Of a stretch of DNA of 64,000 nucleotides, positions 24,816 to 34,635 are shown piece after piece. The notes below the pieces were generated by a model. The model was not told the DNA's origin. It searched no databases and saw only the letters and a program-made list of their open reading frames with translations. Origin of the DNA: Panulirus ornatus (Eukaryota > Arthropoda > Malacostraca > Decapoda > Palinuridae); assembly GCF_036320965.1 (NCBI RefSeq), contig NC_092238.1:18569194-18633193 (forward strand). The letters are read 5' to 3'. Position 1 is the first letter of the stretch. Each line of letters begins with the position of its first letter. The position numbers and the translations under genes are program-made.

Positions 24816-26931
24816 ATGATATAATAGTTGATTGCTGTTTCCTCCGTCATTGAGGTAGCATCAGGAAACAGAAGATAGATGTACATATACATACATACAT
24901 ACATACATATACACATATACATGCATATACATATACACACATGTACATATTCATACATGCTTGCCTTTATCTATTCCTGGTGCCACCCCGCCCAACCCAA
25001 ACGAAACAGTATCGCCACCCCATGCATCAGTGAGGTAGTTCCAGGGAACAGATGAAAAAAGACCACATCCGGCTGTCATGTGTAATGCACTGACACCACA
25101 ACTCCCTATCCATATCCAGGGCCCACAGAACTTTCCATGGTTTACCCCAGACATTTCACATGTCCTGGTTCAATCCATTGATAGCATGTCGACCCCTGTA
25201 TACCACATTGTTCCAATTCATTCTGTTCCGTGCATGCCTTTCACCCTCCTGCATGGTCAGGCCCCATTTGCTTGAAATCTTTTTCACTCCATCCTTCCAC
25301 CTCCAATTTGGTCTCCTGCTTCTCCTTGTTCCCTCCACCTCAGACACATATACCCTTTTTGTCAATGTTTCCTCACTCTTTTGTTCCTCATGTCCAAACC
25401 ATTTCAACACACCCTCCTCTACTGTCTCAGCCACACTCTTTTTATTACCACATATCTCTTACTCTTTCATTACATACTTGATCAAACCATCTCGCACCAC
25501 ATATTGTCCTTAAGCATTTCGTTTCCAACACATCCACCATCCTCTGCACCTCCGCACAATCCTATCTATAGCCCACACTTCCCAACCACATGATATTTTT
25601 CGAACTACTATTCCTTCAAACATACCCATTTTTGCTCTCTGATATGACATTCTCTCTTTCCACACATTCTTTATTGCTCCTAGAACGTTTGTCTCCTCCC
25701 CCACTTACACTTCCATGGTTCCATTCACTCCTAAGTCCACTCCCAGATATCTAAAACACCTCACTTCCTCCAGTTTTTCTCCATTCCAACTTACATTCCA
25801 ACTAACTTATCCCTCAACCCTATTGAACCTAATAACCTTGCTCTTAGTTACATTTTCTCAACTTTCTCCTTTCACACACTTTTCCAAACTCAGTCCCCAA
25901 TTTCTGCAGTTTCTCACTTGAATCAGCCACCAGTACTGTATCATTGGCAAACAACAAGTGATTCACTTCCCAAGCCCTCTCACCCCCAACAGACTGCATA
26001 CTCACCCCTCTCTCCAAGACTCTTGCATTTATCTCCCTTACCACCCCATCCATATACAAATTATACATCCATGGGAACATCACTCACCCCTGCTGTTGAC
26101 TGACCTTCACTGGGGACCAATCACTCTATTATCTTCCTACTCATACACATGCCTTACACCTCTGATAAAAACTTTTTACTGCTTCTAGCAGCTTACCTCC
26201 CACACCATATATTCTTAAGACCTTCCACAAAGCATCTCTATCAACCCTGTCGTATGCCTTCTCCAGATCCATAAATTTTACATAAAAATCCATTTGTTTT
26301 TCAAAGTGTTTCTAACCTACATTCATTAAAGTAAACACCTGATCCACATCTCCTCGACCACTTCTAAAACCACACTGCTCCTCCACAGTTTGATGCTCTG
26401 TACATTCCTTCACTCTCCCAATCAGTACCCTTCCATACAATTTTCCGGGAATACTCAACAAACTTATGCCTCTGTAGTTTGAACACTCACCTTTATCCCA
26501 TCTGCCATTGTTCACTGGCACTGTACATGCATTCTTCCAATCCTTAGGCACTTCCCCATGATCCATACATTGAATATCCTTACCAACCTTTGAACAACAC
26601 AGTCATCTCTTTACTTTATGAATTCAATAGTAATACCATCGAATCCTGCCGCCTTGCCAGATTTAATCTTCTGCAAGGCTTTCCCCACCTCTTTCTTCAC
26701 CAAGTGACTCTTCATGGCTCTTTCACTTTGCACACCACCCCGACCAAAACACCCAATATCTGCCACCCTATCATTAAGCACTTAGCAGTCCTTCAAAATA
26801 TTCACTCCATCTCTCCCTCACTACCTGTTATCACTTTCTCCTTGCCCCTTTCACCGATGTTCCCATTTGTTCTTTCATCTTATGCATGTTATTTACCTCC
26901 CTCTAAAACATCTTTTTATTCTCCCTAAAGT
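24816..26931 (-). mobile_element. Old RTE-type copy, 3' part (continues at 27527 and 29016)
   Basis: From its 3' end at about 24825 (complement of the terminal motif) this minus-strand copy runs through a long-form 3' UTR. The C-terminal part is at 25434-25156 (WFGHEEQKSEETLTKR) and the RT at 26083-25844 (NARVLERGVSMQSVGGERAW, LFANDTVLVADSSEKL) and 26566-26312 (CGFRSGRGDVDQVFTLMN). It is cut at TTTAA (26931-26935) by a MITE; the next bases follow at 27527. FADD reads FAND here, so one catalytic aspartate is lost. Confidence 0.88.
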
Positions 26932-26935
26932 TTAA

Positions 26936-27526
26936 CCCATTAAAGGCGGTCAACTTTACGTAACATTTGTATGGTAGAAGTCAGGCAACATTATATAATG
27001 TTGGGTTATTTTGCGTCATAATTATTTTTTGAATTTTGGCGTTGGCATCAATGCCATCTACTATCATGACCTCTGTTTACTCATTCCTGTAAACAGCTAC
27101 ACCCACTTACCCATCCGCAGTCAGCGCCAGCATTAGCTGTTATCTAACCTTTGTACTGTAGTAGGCAGGCAACGTTACATAACGCTTGGCCCTTTTTGCA
27201 TTGTAATTGTATGGTGAAATTGGGTGATGTGGCATCTCTGACATGTACTGTCATGCTCTCTGTTTGCACATGCCTGGAAACAGCCACCCATGCTAACCCA
27301 GCCAAGATCAACTTCAGTATTAACTGAGTCAGTGGAAGGTGAAGATAGGTCGCACTATTCCTTTCCTCCCATAGCCACTTATGACACAGTATCTCATAAG
27401 TAATATCTCTTACCTTTGCTTTTCATCCAGGTTTATCTATTTATGTATGTATTGGCTTATTTCTTGATACTTTATTATTCCTTAAATATGCTGATGTATA
27501 AGAAAATGCCGCCCGCCTTAAATGGG
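26936..27526. mobile_element. piggyBac-like MITE (591 bp) with TTAA target duplication
   Basis: A 591-bp insert interrupts an RTE copy. It is flanked by TTAA on both sides (26932-26935 and 27527-27530). Its ends are inverted repeats: left CCCATTAAAGGCGG, and the complement of the right end is CCCATTTAAGGCGG. Other copies of the RTE show the uninterrupted site (CTAAAATTTAATGATACTCTC) with one TTAA, so the boundaries are exact. TTAA duplication and CCC-starting termini fit the piggyBac superfamily. There is no transposase, so the element is non-autonomous. It carries an internal direct duplication. Confidence 0.9.
26982..27305. repeat. Internal direct duplication within the MITE
   Basis: Two diverged units of about 140 bp start 184 bp apart. 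The first, 26982-27123, goes from CAGGCAACATTATATAATG to ACAGCTACACCCACTTACCC. The second, 27166-27305, goes from CAGGCAACGTTACATAACG to ACAGCCACCCATGCTAACCC. Both contain TGCxTxxTAATTxT and CTCTGTTT blocks. The divergence shows that the duplication is older than this insertion. Confidence 0.75.
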
Positions 27527-27806
27527 TTAATGATATTCTCTAACCCCATCTCCCATTTGCCCTTTTTTTAAACCCTTGCTCCTTCTTGACCTCCTGCCAC
27601 TTTCTCTTATGTATCTCCCATTCATTTGCACAACTTCCTTTTTAAGTATCATCCAAATGCCCCTATTTTCTCTTTCACTAACAACTTTACTTCATCCCAC
27701 CACTCACTACCCAAAATACATCCCATTCCTCACCCACTCATGTCACTTCATTGCTCTCACCTTTTGTCATTCTACACTCAATCTCTCCTGGTATTTCTTC
27801 ACATAA
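27527..27806 (-). mobile_element. Old RTE-type copy, middle part
   Basis: It resumes after the MITE at the SLNFRENK region and continues outward on the minus strand through the linker (EWEI-like, then ECRMTKGES) with an internal deletion near 27712, up to VKKYQERLS (27806). The following bases of this element reappear at 29016. Confidence 0.85.
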
Positions 27807-28811
27807 GAAGCAGTGAAAAGTTTTTATCGAGGATGTAAGGCATGTGTACGTGTAGGAAGAGAGGAAAGTGGTTGGTTCTCAGTGAATGTAGGTTTGCGGT
27901 AGGGGTGTGTGATGTCTCCATGGTTGTTTAATTTGTTTATGGATGGGGTTGTTAGGGAGGTAAATGCAAGAGTTTTGGAAAGAGGGGCAAGTATGAAGTC
28001 TGTTGGGGATGAGAGAGCTTGGGAAGTGAGTCAGTTGTTGTTCGCTGATGATACAGCACTGGTGGCTGATTCATGTGTGAAACTGCAGAAGCTGGTGACT
28101 GAGTTTGGTAAAGTGTGTGGAAGAAGAAAGTTAAGAGTAAATGTGAATAAGAGCAAGGTTATTAGGTACAGTAGGGTTGAGGGTCAAGTCAACTGGGAGG
28201 TGAGTTTGAATGGAGAAAAACTGGAGGAAGTGAAGTGTTTCAGATATCTGGGAGTGGATCTGGCAGCGGATGGAACCATGGAAGCGGAAGTGGATCATAG
28301 GGTGGGGGAGGGGGCGAAAATTCTGGGGGCCTTGAAGAATGTGTGGAAGTCGAGAACATTAACTTGGAAAGCAAAAATGGGTATGTTTGAAGGAATAGTG
28401 GTTCCAACAATGTTGTATGGTTGCGAGGCGTGGGCTATGGATAGAGTTGTGCGCAGGAGGATGGATGTGCTGGAAATGAGATGTTTGAGGACAATGTGTG
28501 GTGTGAGGTGGTTTGATCGAGTGAGTAACGTAAGGGTAAGAGAGATGTGTGGAAATAAAAAGAGCGTGGTTGAGAGAGCAGAAGAGGGTGTTTTGAAGTG
28601 GTTTGGGCACATGGAGAGAATGAGTGAGGAAAGATTGACGAAGAGGATATATGTGTCGGAGATGGAGGGAACGAGGAGAAGAGGGAGACCAAATTGGAGG
28701 TGGAAAGATGGAGTGAAAAAGATTTTGTGTGATCGGGGCTTGAACATGCAGGAGGGTGAAAGGAGGGCAAGGAATAGAGTGAATTGGAGCGATGTGGTAT
28801 ACCGGGGTTGA
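27807..28811 (+). pseudogene. RTE reverse transcriptase remnant with one nonsense codon
   Basis: The frame is continuous from the truncation point to the stop after VVYRG, except at 27900-27902, where CAG (the Q of GLRQGCVMSPW, RT motif B) is TAG. After that codon 28811 is reached without interruption: FMDGVVREVNARVLERG, LLFADDTALVADSCVK, FRYLGVDLAADGTMEAEV and RRRGRPNWRWKDG. It lacks endonuclease and RT motif A, so it is a dead fragment. Confidence 0.9.
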
Positions 28812-29015
28812 CGTGCTGTCAGTGGATTGAATCAAGGCATGTGAAGCGTCTGGGGTAAACCATGGAAAGCTGTGTAGGTATGTATATTTGCGTGTGTGGA
28901 CGTATGTATATACATGTGTATGGGGGGGGGGGCATTTCTTTCGTCTGTTTCCTTGCGCTACCTCGCAAACGCGGGAGACAGCGACAAAGTATAATAAAAA
29001 AAAAATAGAAAAAAA
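27807..29015 (+). mobile_element. RTE-type retrotransposon, young 5'-truncated copy inserted in an old copy
   Basis: It begins at EAVKSFYRGCKAC, within the RT, and runs to the stop at 28811, the short-form 3' UTR and an A-rich tail (28991-29015). On both sides lies one old minus-strand element: left flank ...TTCACATAAG, right flank GTGTCCTTTCC..., which join to the normal sequence CACAxAAGTGTCCTT. A short duplication (AAG) at both ends is compatible with a target-site duplication. Confidence 0.9.
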
Positions 29016-29987
29016 GTGTCCTTTCCAAGCTCACTTACTTTCACCACTCTCTTCTCCCCAACTTTCTCTCTTCTTTTTTGAAAACCTCTACAAATCTTCA
29101 CCTTCACAAGACAGTGATCAGACATCCCACTAGCTGCCCCTTTAAGAACATTTACAACCAAAAGTCTCTCTTTTATGCAGCTATCAATCGACACGTAATC
29201 CAATTATGCCCATTGACCATCTCTCCTACTCACATATGTATACTTGTATATATATTTTTCTTTTTAAACTAGGTATGCCCAATCATCAGTCTTTTCAGCA
29301 CATGAATCCACAAGCTCTTCACTGTTTCCAGTCACAACACTGAATGCCCCATGTGCACCAATTGTACCCTCAACTGCCACAATATTCACCTTTGCATTCA
29401 AATCACCCATTACTAATACCCGGTCACATGCACCAAAACTGCTGACACACTCACTCAGCTGCTCCCAAAACACTTTCCTCTTAAGATCTTTCTTTCCATG
29501 ACCAGGGGCATAAGCATCATTAATCACCCATCTCTCTCCATCCACTTTCAGTTTTACCCACATCAGTTTAGAATTTACTTTCTTACACTCTATCTCATAC
29601 TCCCACAATTCCTGCTTCAGGAGTAGTGCTATTCCTTCCTTAGCTCTTGTCCTCTCACCAACCCCTGCCTTTACTCCCAAGACATTTCCAAATCATTACC
29701 CCAGTTTATCCTTCAACTATGTTTCTCTCAGAGCTAGAACATCCGGTTTTCTTTCCTCAAACTTACTACCTATCTCTCCTTTTTCCTCATCTTGGTTACA
29801 TCTACGCACATTCAGACACCCCAGTTTAATCCCTTAACGAGGATGAGCACTCTATGCTTGACTCCTCTTTCCTCTTTTAGATATTGAAATACAAGAAGGG
29901 GAAGGTTTCCAGGTCCCGGTTCTGCCCCCATTAGTTACCTTCTACGAAATGCAGGGAATACATAAGAAGTATTCTTTCTCCTCCATC
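29016..29987 (-). mobile_element. Old RTE-type copy, 5' part (endonuclease and 5' UTR)
   Basis: This completes the element begun at 24816: minus-strand VSELGKDT (29020), LDYVSIDSCIKERLLVVNVLKGAASGMSDHCLVKVK (29203-29100), VIVMGDLNAKVN-like VLVMGDLNAKVN, and WGVKAGVGERTRAKEGIALLLKQELW (29680-29590). A decayed 5' UTR reaches about 29987. Catalytic GD and SDH motifs are readable, but frames are broken. Confidence 0.85.
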
Positions 29988-30040
29988 CCCTTGCGCTGCT
30001 TCACTGATGTGTGAAACAGTGATTAAGTATAACATTAATA
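29988..30040 (+). mobile_element. RTE-type 3'-terminal scrap
   Basis: TTGCGCTGCTTCACTGATGT and GAAACAGTGATTAAGTATAA match an eroded plus-strand 3' terminal motif and tail, without any UTR or coding sequence upstream. It sits between the 5' end of a minus-strand copy and the start of the next plus-strand fragment. Confidence 0.6.
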
Positions 30041-30690
30041 ATTGTGGAGAATGAGTGAAGAAAGATTGACCAAGAGGATATATGTGTTGGAGGTGGAGGG
30101 AACGAGGAGAAGTGGGAGACCAAATTGGAGGTGGAAAGATGGAGTGAAAAAGATTTTGAGTGATTGGGGCCTGAACATGCAGGAGGGTGAAAGGCGGGCA
30201 AGGAATAGAGTGAATTGGATCGATGTGGTATACCGGGGTAGACGTGCTGTCAATAGATTGAATCAGGGCATGTGAAGCATCTGGGGTAAACCATGGAAAG
30301 TTGTGTGGGGCCTGGATGTGGAAAGGGAGCTGTGGTTTCGGGCATTATTACGTGACAGCTAGAGACTGAGTGTGAACGAATGTGGCCTTTGTTGTCTTTT
30401 CCTAGCGCTACCTCGCACACATGAGGGGGTAGGGGGATGGTATTCCATATGTGGCGAAGTGGCGATGGGAATGAATAAAGGCAGCCAGTGTGAATTGTGT
30501 GCATGTGTATATATGTATGTGTCTGTGTGTGTATATATATGTGTACATTGAGATGTATAGGTATGTATATTTGCGTGTGTGGACGTGTATGTATATACAT
30601 GTGTATGGGGGTGGGTTGGGCCATTTCTTTTTTCTGTTTCCTTGCGCTACCTCACAAATGCGGGAGACAGCGACAAAGCAAAATAGATAA
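30041..30690 (+). mobile_element. RTE-type 3' fragment with complete long 3' UTR
   Basis: It starts at ERMSEERLTKRIYVLEVEG, continues [28 protein letters not shown], and loses the usual stop after VVYRG (reading GRRAVNRLNQGM to 30275). The full long-form 3' UTR is preserved, which makes it a good reference for the long form: the segment 30307-30558 is what the short form lacks. It ends with the stem-loop variant and GACAAAGCAAAATAG. Confidence 0.88.
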
Positions 30691-30711
30691 ATAAATAATT
30701 ATGATGATATA

Positions 30712-30950
30712 TATTTTTTTTCTTACATGTTATCCGTATCCTGCATTATCGAGGTAGTGTTAAGAAGAGAGGAGTCAGCCTTAGAGGGTATATCCTCACT
30801 TGGCCCACCTCTCCATTCCTTCTTTTGGAAAATTATAAACAGGAGACGAGGATTTCCAGTCCCCCGCTCCCTCCCCTTTTAGTCGCCTTCTACGACACGC
30901 AAGGAATATGTGGGAAGTATTCTTTCTCCCCAATCCCCAGGGATAATCTT
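30712..30950 (-). mobile_element. RTE-derived mini-element (candidate non-autonomous parasite), copy 1
   Basis: On the minus strand the unit starts with a GGGGATTGGGGAGAAAGAAT block and GTCGTAGAAGGCGACTAAAA, matching the RTE 5' UTR, then GGAAATCCTC and AATTTTCCAAAAGAAGGAA. A short private segment (GGCCAAGTGAGGATATACCC, TAAGGCTGACTCCTC) follows, and it ends with a 3' stem-loop-like ACACTACCTCGATAATGCAGG and tail. No coding sequence is present. The same arrangement recurs at 56488-56756, so it is a real repeat family and not a chance deletion. Confidence 0.75.
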
Positions 30951-30955
30951 TGTAT

Positions 30956-32679
30956 ATTTTTATTATTTTTTTTTATTATTTTGCTTTGTCGCTGTCTCCA
31001 GCATTAGCGAGGTAGCGAGGAAACAGACGAAAGAATGGCCCAACCCACCCACATACATGTCCATACACGCAAATATACATACTATACATCTCAACGTATG
31101 CATATATACACACACACAGACATGTAAATATATATACATGTACATAATTCACACTGTCTGCCTTTTATTCATTCCCATCGCCACCTCGCCACACATGAAA
31201 TAACAACCCCCTCCCCCTCATGTGTGCGAGGTAGCGCGATGAAAAGACAACAAAGGCCCCATTCGTTCACACTCAGTCTCTAGCTGTCATGTAATAATGC
31301 ACCAAAACCACAGCTCCCTTTCTATATCCAGGCCCCACACAACTTTCCATGGTTTACCCCAAACACTTCACATGCCCTGGTTCAATCCATTGAGAGTACG
31401 TTGACCTCGGTATACCACATCATTCCAATGCACTCTATTCCTTACACACCTTTCACCCTTCTGCATGTTCAGGCCCCAATCATTCAAAATCTTTTTCACC
31501 CCATCTTTCCACCTCCAATTAGGTCTCCCACTTCTCCTCGTTCCCTCCACGTACAACACATATATCCTCTTTGTCAATCTTTCCTTACTCATTCTCTCCT
31601 TGTGACCAAACCATTTCAAAACACCCTCTTCTACTCTCTCAACCACACTCTTTTTATTACCACACATCTCTCTTACCACCCTATTATTACTTACTCGATG
31701 AAACCACCTAACACCACATATTGTCCTCAAACATCTCATTTCCAGCACATCCACCCTCCTCTGCATAACTCTATCCATAGCCCACACCTCGCAACCATAC
31801 AACATTGTTGGAACCACTATTCCTTCAAACATACCCATTTTTGCTTTCCGAGATAATGTTCTCGACTTCCACACATTCTTCAAGGCTCCCAGAATTTTCG
31901 CCCCCTCACCCACCCTATGATTTACTTCCGCTTCCATGGTTCCATCCGCTGCCAAATCCACTCCCAGATATCTAAAACACTTAACTTCCTCCAGTTTTTC
32001 TCCAATCAAACTTACCTCCCAATTGACTTGTCCCTCAACCCTACTGTACCTTCCTCTTATTCACATTTACTCTCAGCTTTCATCTTTCACAAACTTTACC
32101 AAACTCAGTCACCAGCTTCTGCAGTTTCTCACATGAATCAGCTACCAGCACTGTATCATCAGCGAACAACAACTGACTCACTTCCCAAGCTCTCTCATCC
32201 ACAACAGACTGCATACTTGCCCTCTTTCCAAAACTCTTGCATTCACCTCCCTAACAACCCCATCCATAAACAAATTAAACAACCATGGAGACATCACACA
32301 CCCCTGCCACAAACCTACATTTAGTGAGAACCAGTCACTTTCCTCTCTTCCTACACGTACACATGCCTTACATCCTCGATAAAAACTTTTCACTGCCTCT
32401 AACAACTTGCCTCCCACACCATATATTCTTAATACCTTCCACAGAGCATCTCTATCAACTCTATCATATGCCTTCTCCAGATCCATAAATGCTACATACA
32501 AATCCATTTGCTTTTCTAACTATTTCTCATATACATTCTTCAAAGCAAACACCTGATCCACACATCCTCTACCACTTCTGGAACCACACTGCTCTTCCCC
32601 AATATGATGCTCTGTACATACCTTCACCCTCTCAATCAATACCCTCCCATATAATTTCCCGGGAATACTCAAAAAACTT
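30956..32679 (-). mobile_element. RTE-type copy, 3' part (continues at 34636), long 3' UTR
   Basis: The minus-strand copy runs from a tail complement at about 30965 through the long-form 3' UTR. The C-terminal part and RT are open from 32009 to 31368 (FRYLGVDLAADGTMEAEVNHRVG, RRSGRPNWRWKDG) and from 32507 to 32178 (FMDLEKAYDRVDRDALW). It is cut in LLSIPGKLYGRV at 32679, where a younger copy is inserted. Small deletions at about 32050 and 32220 break the frame, and the FADD codons lie in the gap between the two open segments. Confidence 0.9.
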
Positions 32680-34635
32680 TTTTTTTTATTATACTTTGTC
32701 GCTGTCTCCCGCGTTTGCGAGGTAGCGCAAGGAAACAGACGAAAGAAATGGCCCAACCCCCCCCGTACACATGTATATACATACGTCCACACACGCAAAT
32801 ATACATACCTACACAGCTTTCCATGGTTTACCCCAGATGCTTCACATGCCTTGATTCAATCCACTGACAGCACGTCAACCCCGGTATACCACATCGCTCC
32901 AATTCACTCTGTTCCTTGCCCTCCTTTCACCCTCCTGCATATTCAGGCCCCGATCACACAAAATCTTTTTCACACCATCTTTCCACCTCCAATTTGGTCT
33001 CCCTCTTCTCCTCGTTCCCTCCACCTCCGACACATATATCCTCTTGGTCAATCTTTCCTCACTCATTCTCTCCATGTGCCCAAACCACTTCAAAACACCC
33101 TCTTCTGCTCTCTCAACCACGCTCTTTTTATTTCCACACATCTCTCTTACCCTTACGTTACTCACTCGATCAAACCACCTCACACCACACATTGTCCTCA
33201 AACATCTCATTTCCAGCACATCCATCCTCCTGCGCACAACTCTATCCATAGCCCACGCCTCGCAACCATACAACATTGTTGGAACCACTATTCCTTCAAA
33301 CATACCCATTTTTGCTTTCCGAGATAATGTTCTTGACTTCCACACATTCTTCAAGTCCCCCAGAATTTTCGCCCCCTCCCCCACCCTATGATCCACTTCC
33401 GCTTCCATGGTTCCATCCGCTGCCAGATCCACTCCCAGATATCTAAAACACTTCACTTCCTCCAGTTTTTCTCCATTCAAACTCACCTCCCAATTGACTT
33501 GACCCTCAACCCTACTGTACCTAATAACCTTGCTCTTATTCACATTTACTCTTAACTTTCTTCTTCCACACACTTTACCAAACTCAGTCACCAGCTTCTG
33601 CAGTTTCTCACATGAATCACCCACCAGCGCTGTATCATCAGCGAACAACAACTGACTCACTTCCCAAGCTCTCTCATCCCCAACAGACTTCATACTTGCC
33701 CCTCTTTCCAAAACTCTTGCATTTACCTCCCTAACAACCCCATCCATAAACAAATTAAACAACCATGGAGACATCACACACCCCTGCCGCAAACCTACAT
33801 TCACTGAGAACCAATCACTTTCCTCTCTTCCTACACGTACACATGCCTAACATCCTCGATAAAAACTTTTCACTGCTTCTAACAACTTGCCTCCCACACC
33901 ATATATTCTTAATACCTTCCACAGAGCATCTCTATCAACTCTATCATATGCCTTCTCCAGATCCATAAATGCTACATACAAATCCATTTGCTTTTCTAAG
34001 TATTTCTCACATACATTCTTCAAAGCAAACACCTGATCCACACATCCTCTACCACTTCTGGAACCACACTGCTCTTCCCCAATCTGATGCTCTGTACATG
34101 CCTTCACCTTGTCAATCAATACCCTCCCATATAATTTACCAGGAATACTCAACAAACTTATACCTCTGTAATTTGAGCACTCACTCTTATCCCCTTTGCC
34201 TTTGTACAATGGCACTATGCACGCATTCCGCCAATCCTCAGGCACCTCACCATGAGTCATACATACATTAAATAACCTTACCAACCAGTCAACAATACAG
34301 TCATCCCCTTTTTTAATAAATTCCACTGCAATACCATCCAAACCTGCTGCCTTGCCGGCTTTCATCTTCCGCAAAGCTTTCACTACCTCTTCTCTGTTTA
34401 CCAAATCATTTTCCCTAACCCTCTCACTTTGCACACCATCTCGACCAAAACACCCTATATCTGCCACTCTATCATCAAACACATTCAACAAACCTTCAAA
34501 ATACTCACTCCATCTCCTTCTCACATCACCACTACTTGTTATCACCTCCCCATTTGCGCCCTTCACTGAAGTTCCCATTTGCTCCCTTGTCTTACGCACT
34601 TTATTTACCTCCTTCCAGAACATCTTTTTATTCTC
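32680..34635 (-). mobile_element. RTE-type retrotransposon, young copy inserted in an older copy with target-site duplication
   Basis: Its tail complement starts at 32680 (T-tract, TTATTATACTTTG) and its 5' truncation is at 34635 in the pre-RT linker (FRENKKMFW). It is of the short-form 3' UTR type. The flanks carry a direct repeat AAAAAACTT at 32671-32679 and 34636-34644 (CTCAAAAAACTT if the shared CTC is counted), which is single in uninterrupted copies (CTCAACAAACTTATACC). This is a target-site duplication. Confidence 0.93.
32875..34635 (-). pseudogene. RTE linker-RT reading frame with a single nonsense codon
   Basis: Reading the minus strand from 34635, the frame is open for about 262 codons (WSEYFEGLLNVFDDRVADIG, KAAGLDGIAVEFIKKGDD, GSRSGRGCVDQVF, FMDLEKAYDRVDRDALW). 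It meets TAG at 33849-33847, where sister copies have AAG (Lys of GCKACVRVG). The same frame then continues to the natural stop at 32875 with motif B GLRQGCVMSPW, motif C LLFADDTALVGDS and RRRGRPNWRWKDG. There are no frameshifts, so the copy is recent. Confidence 0.9.
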
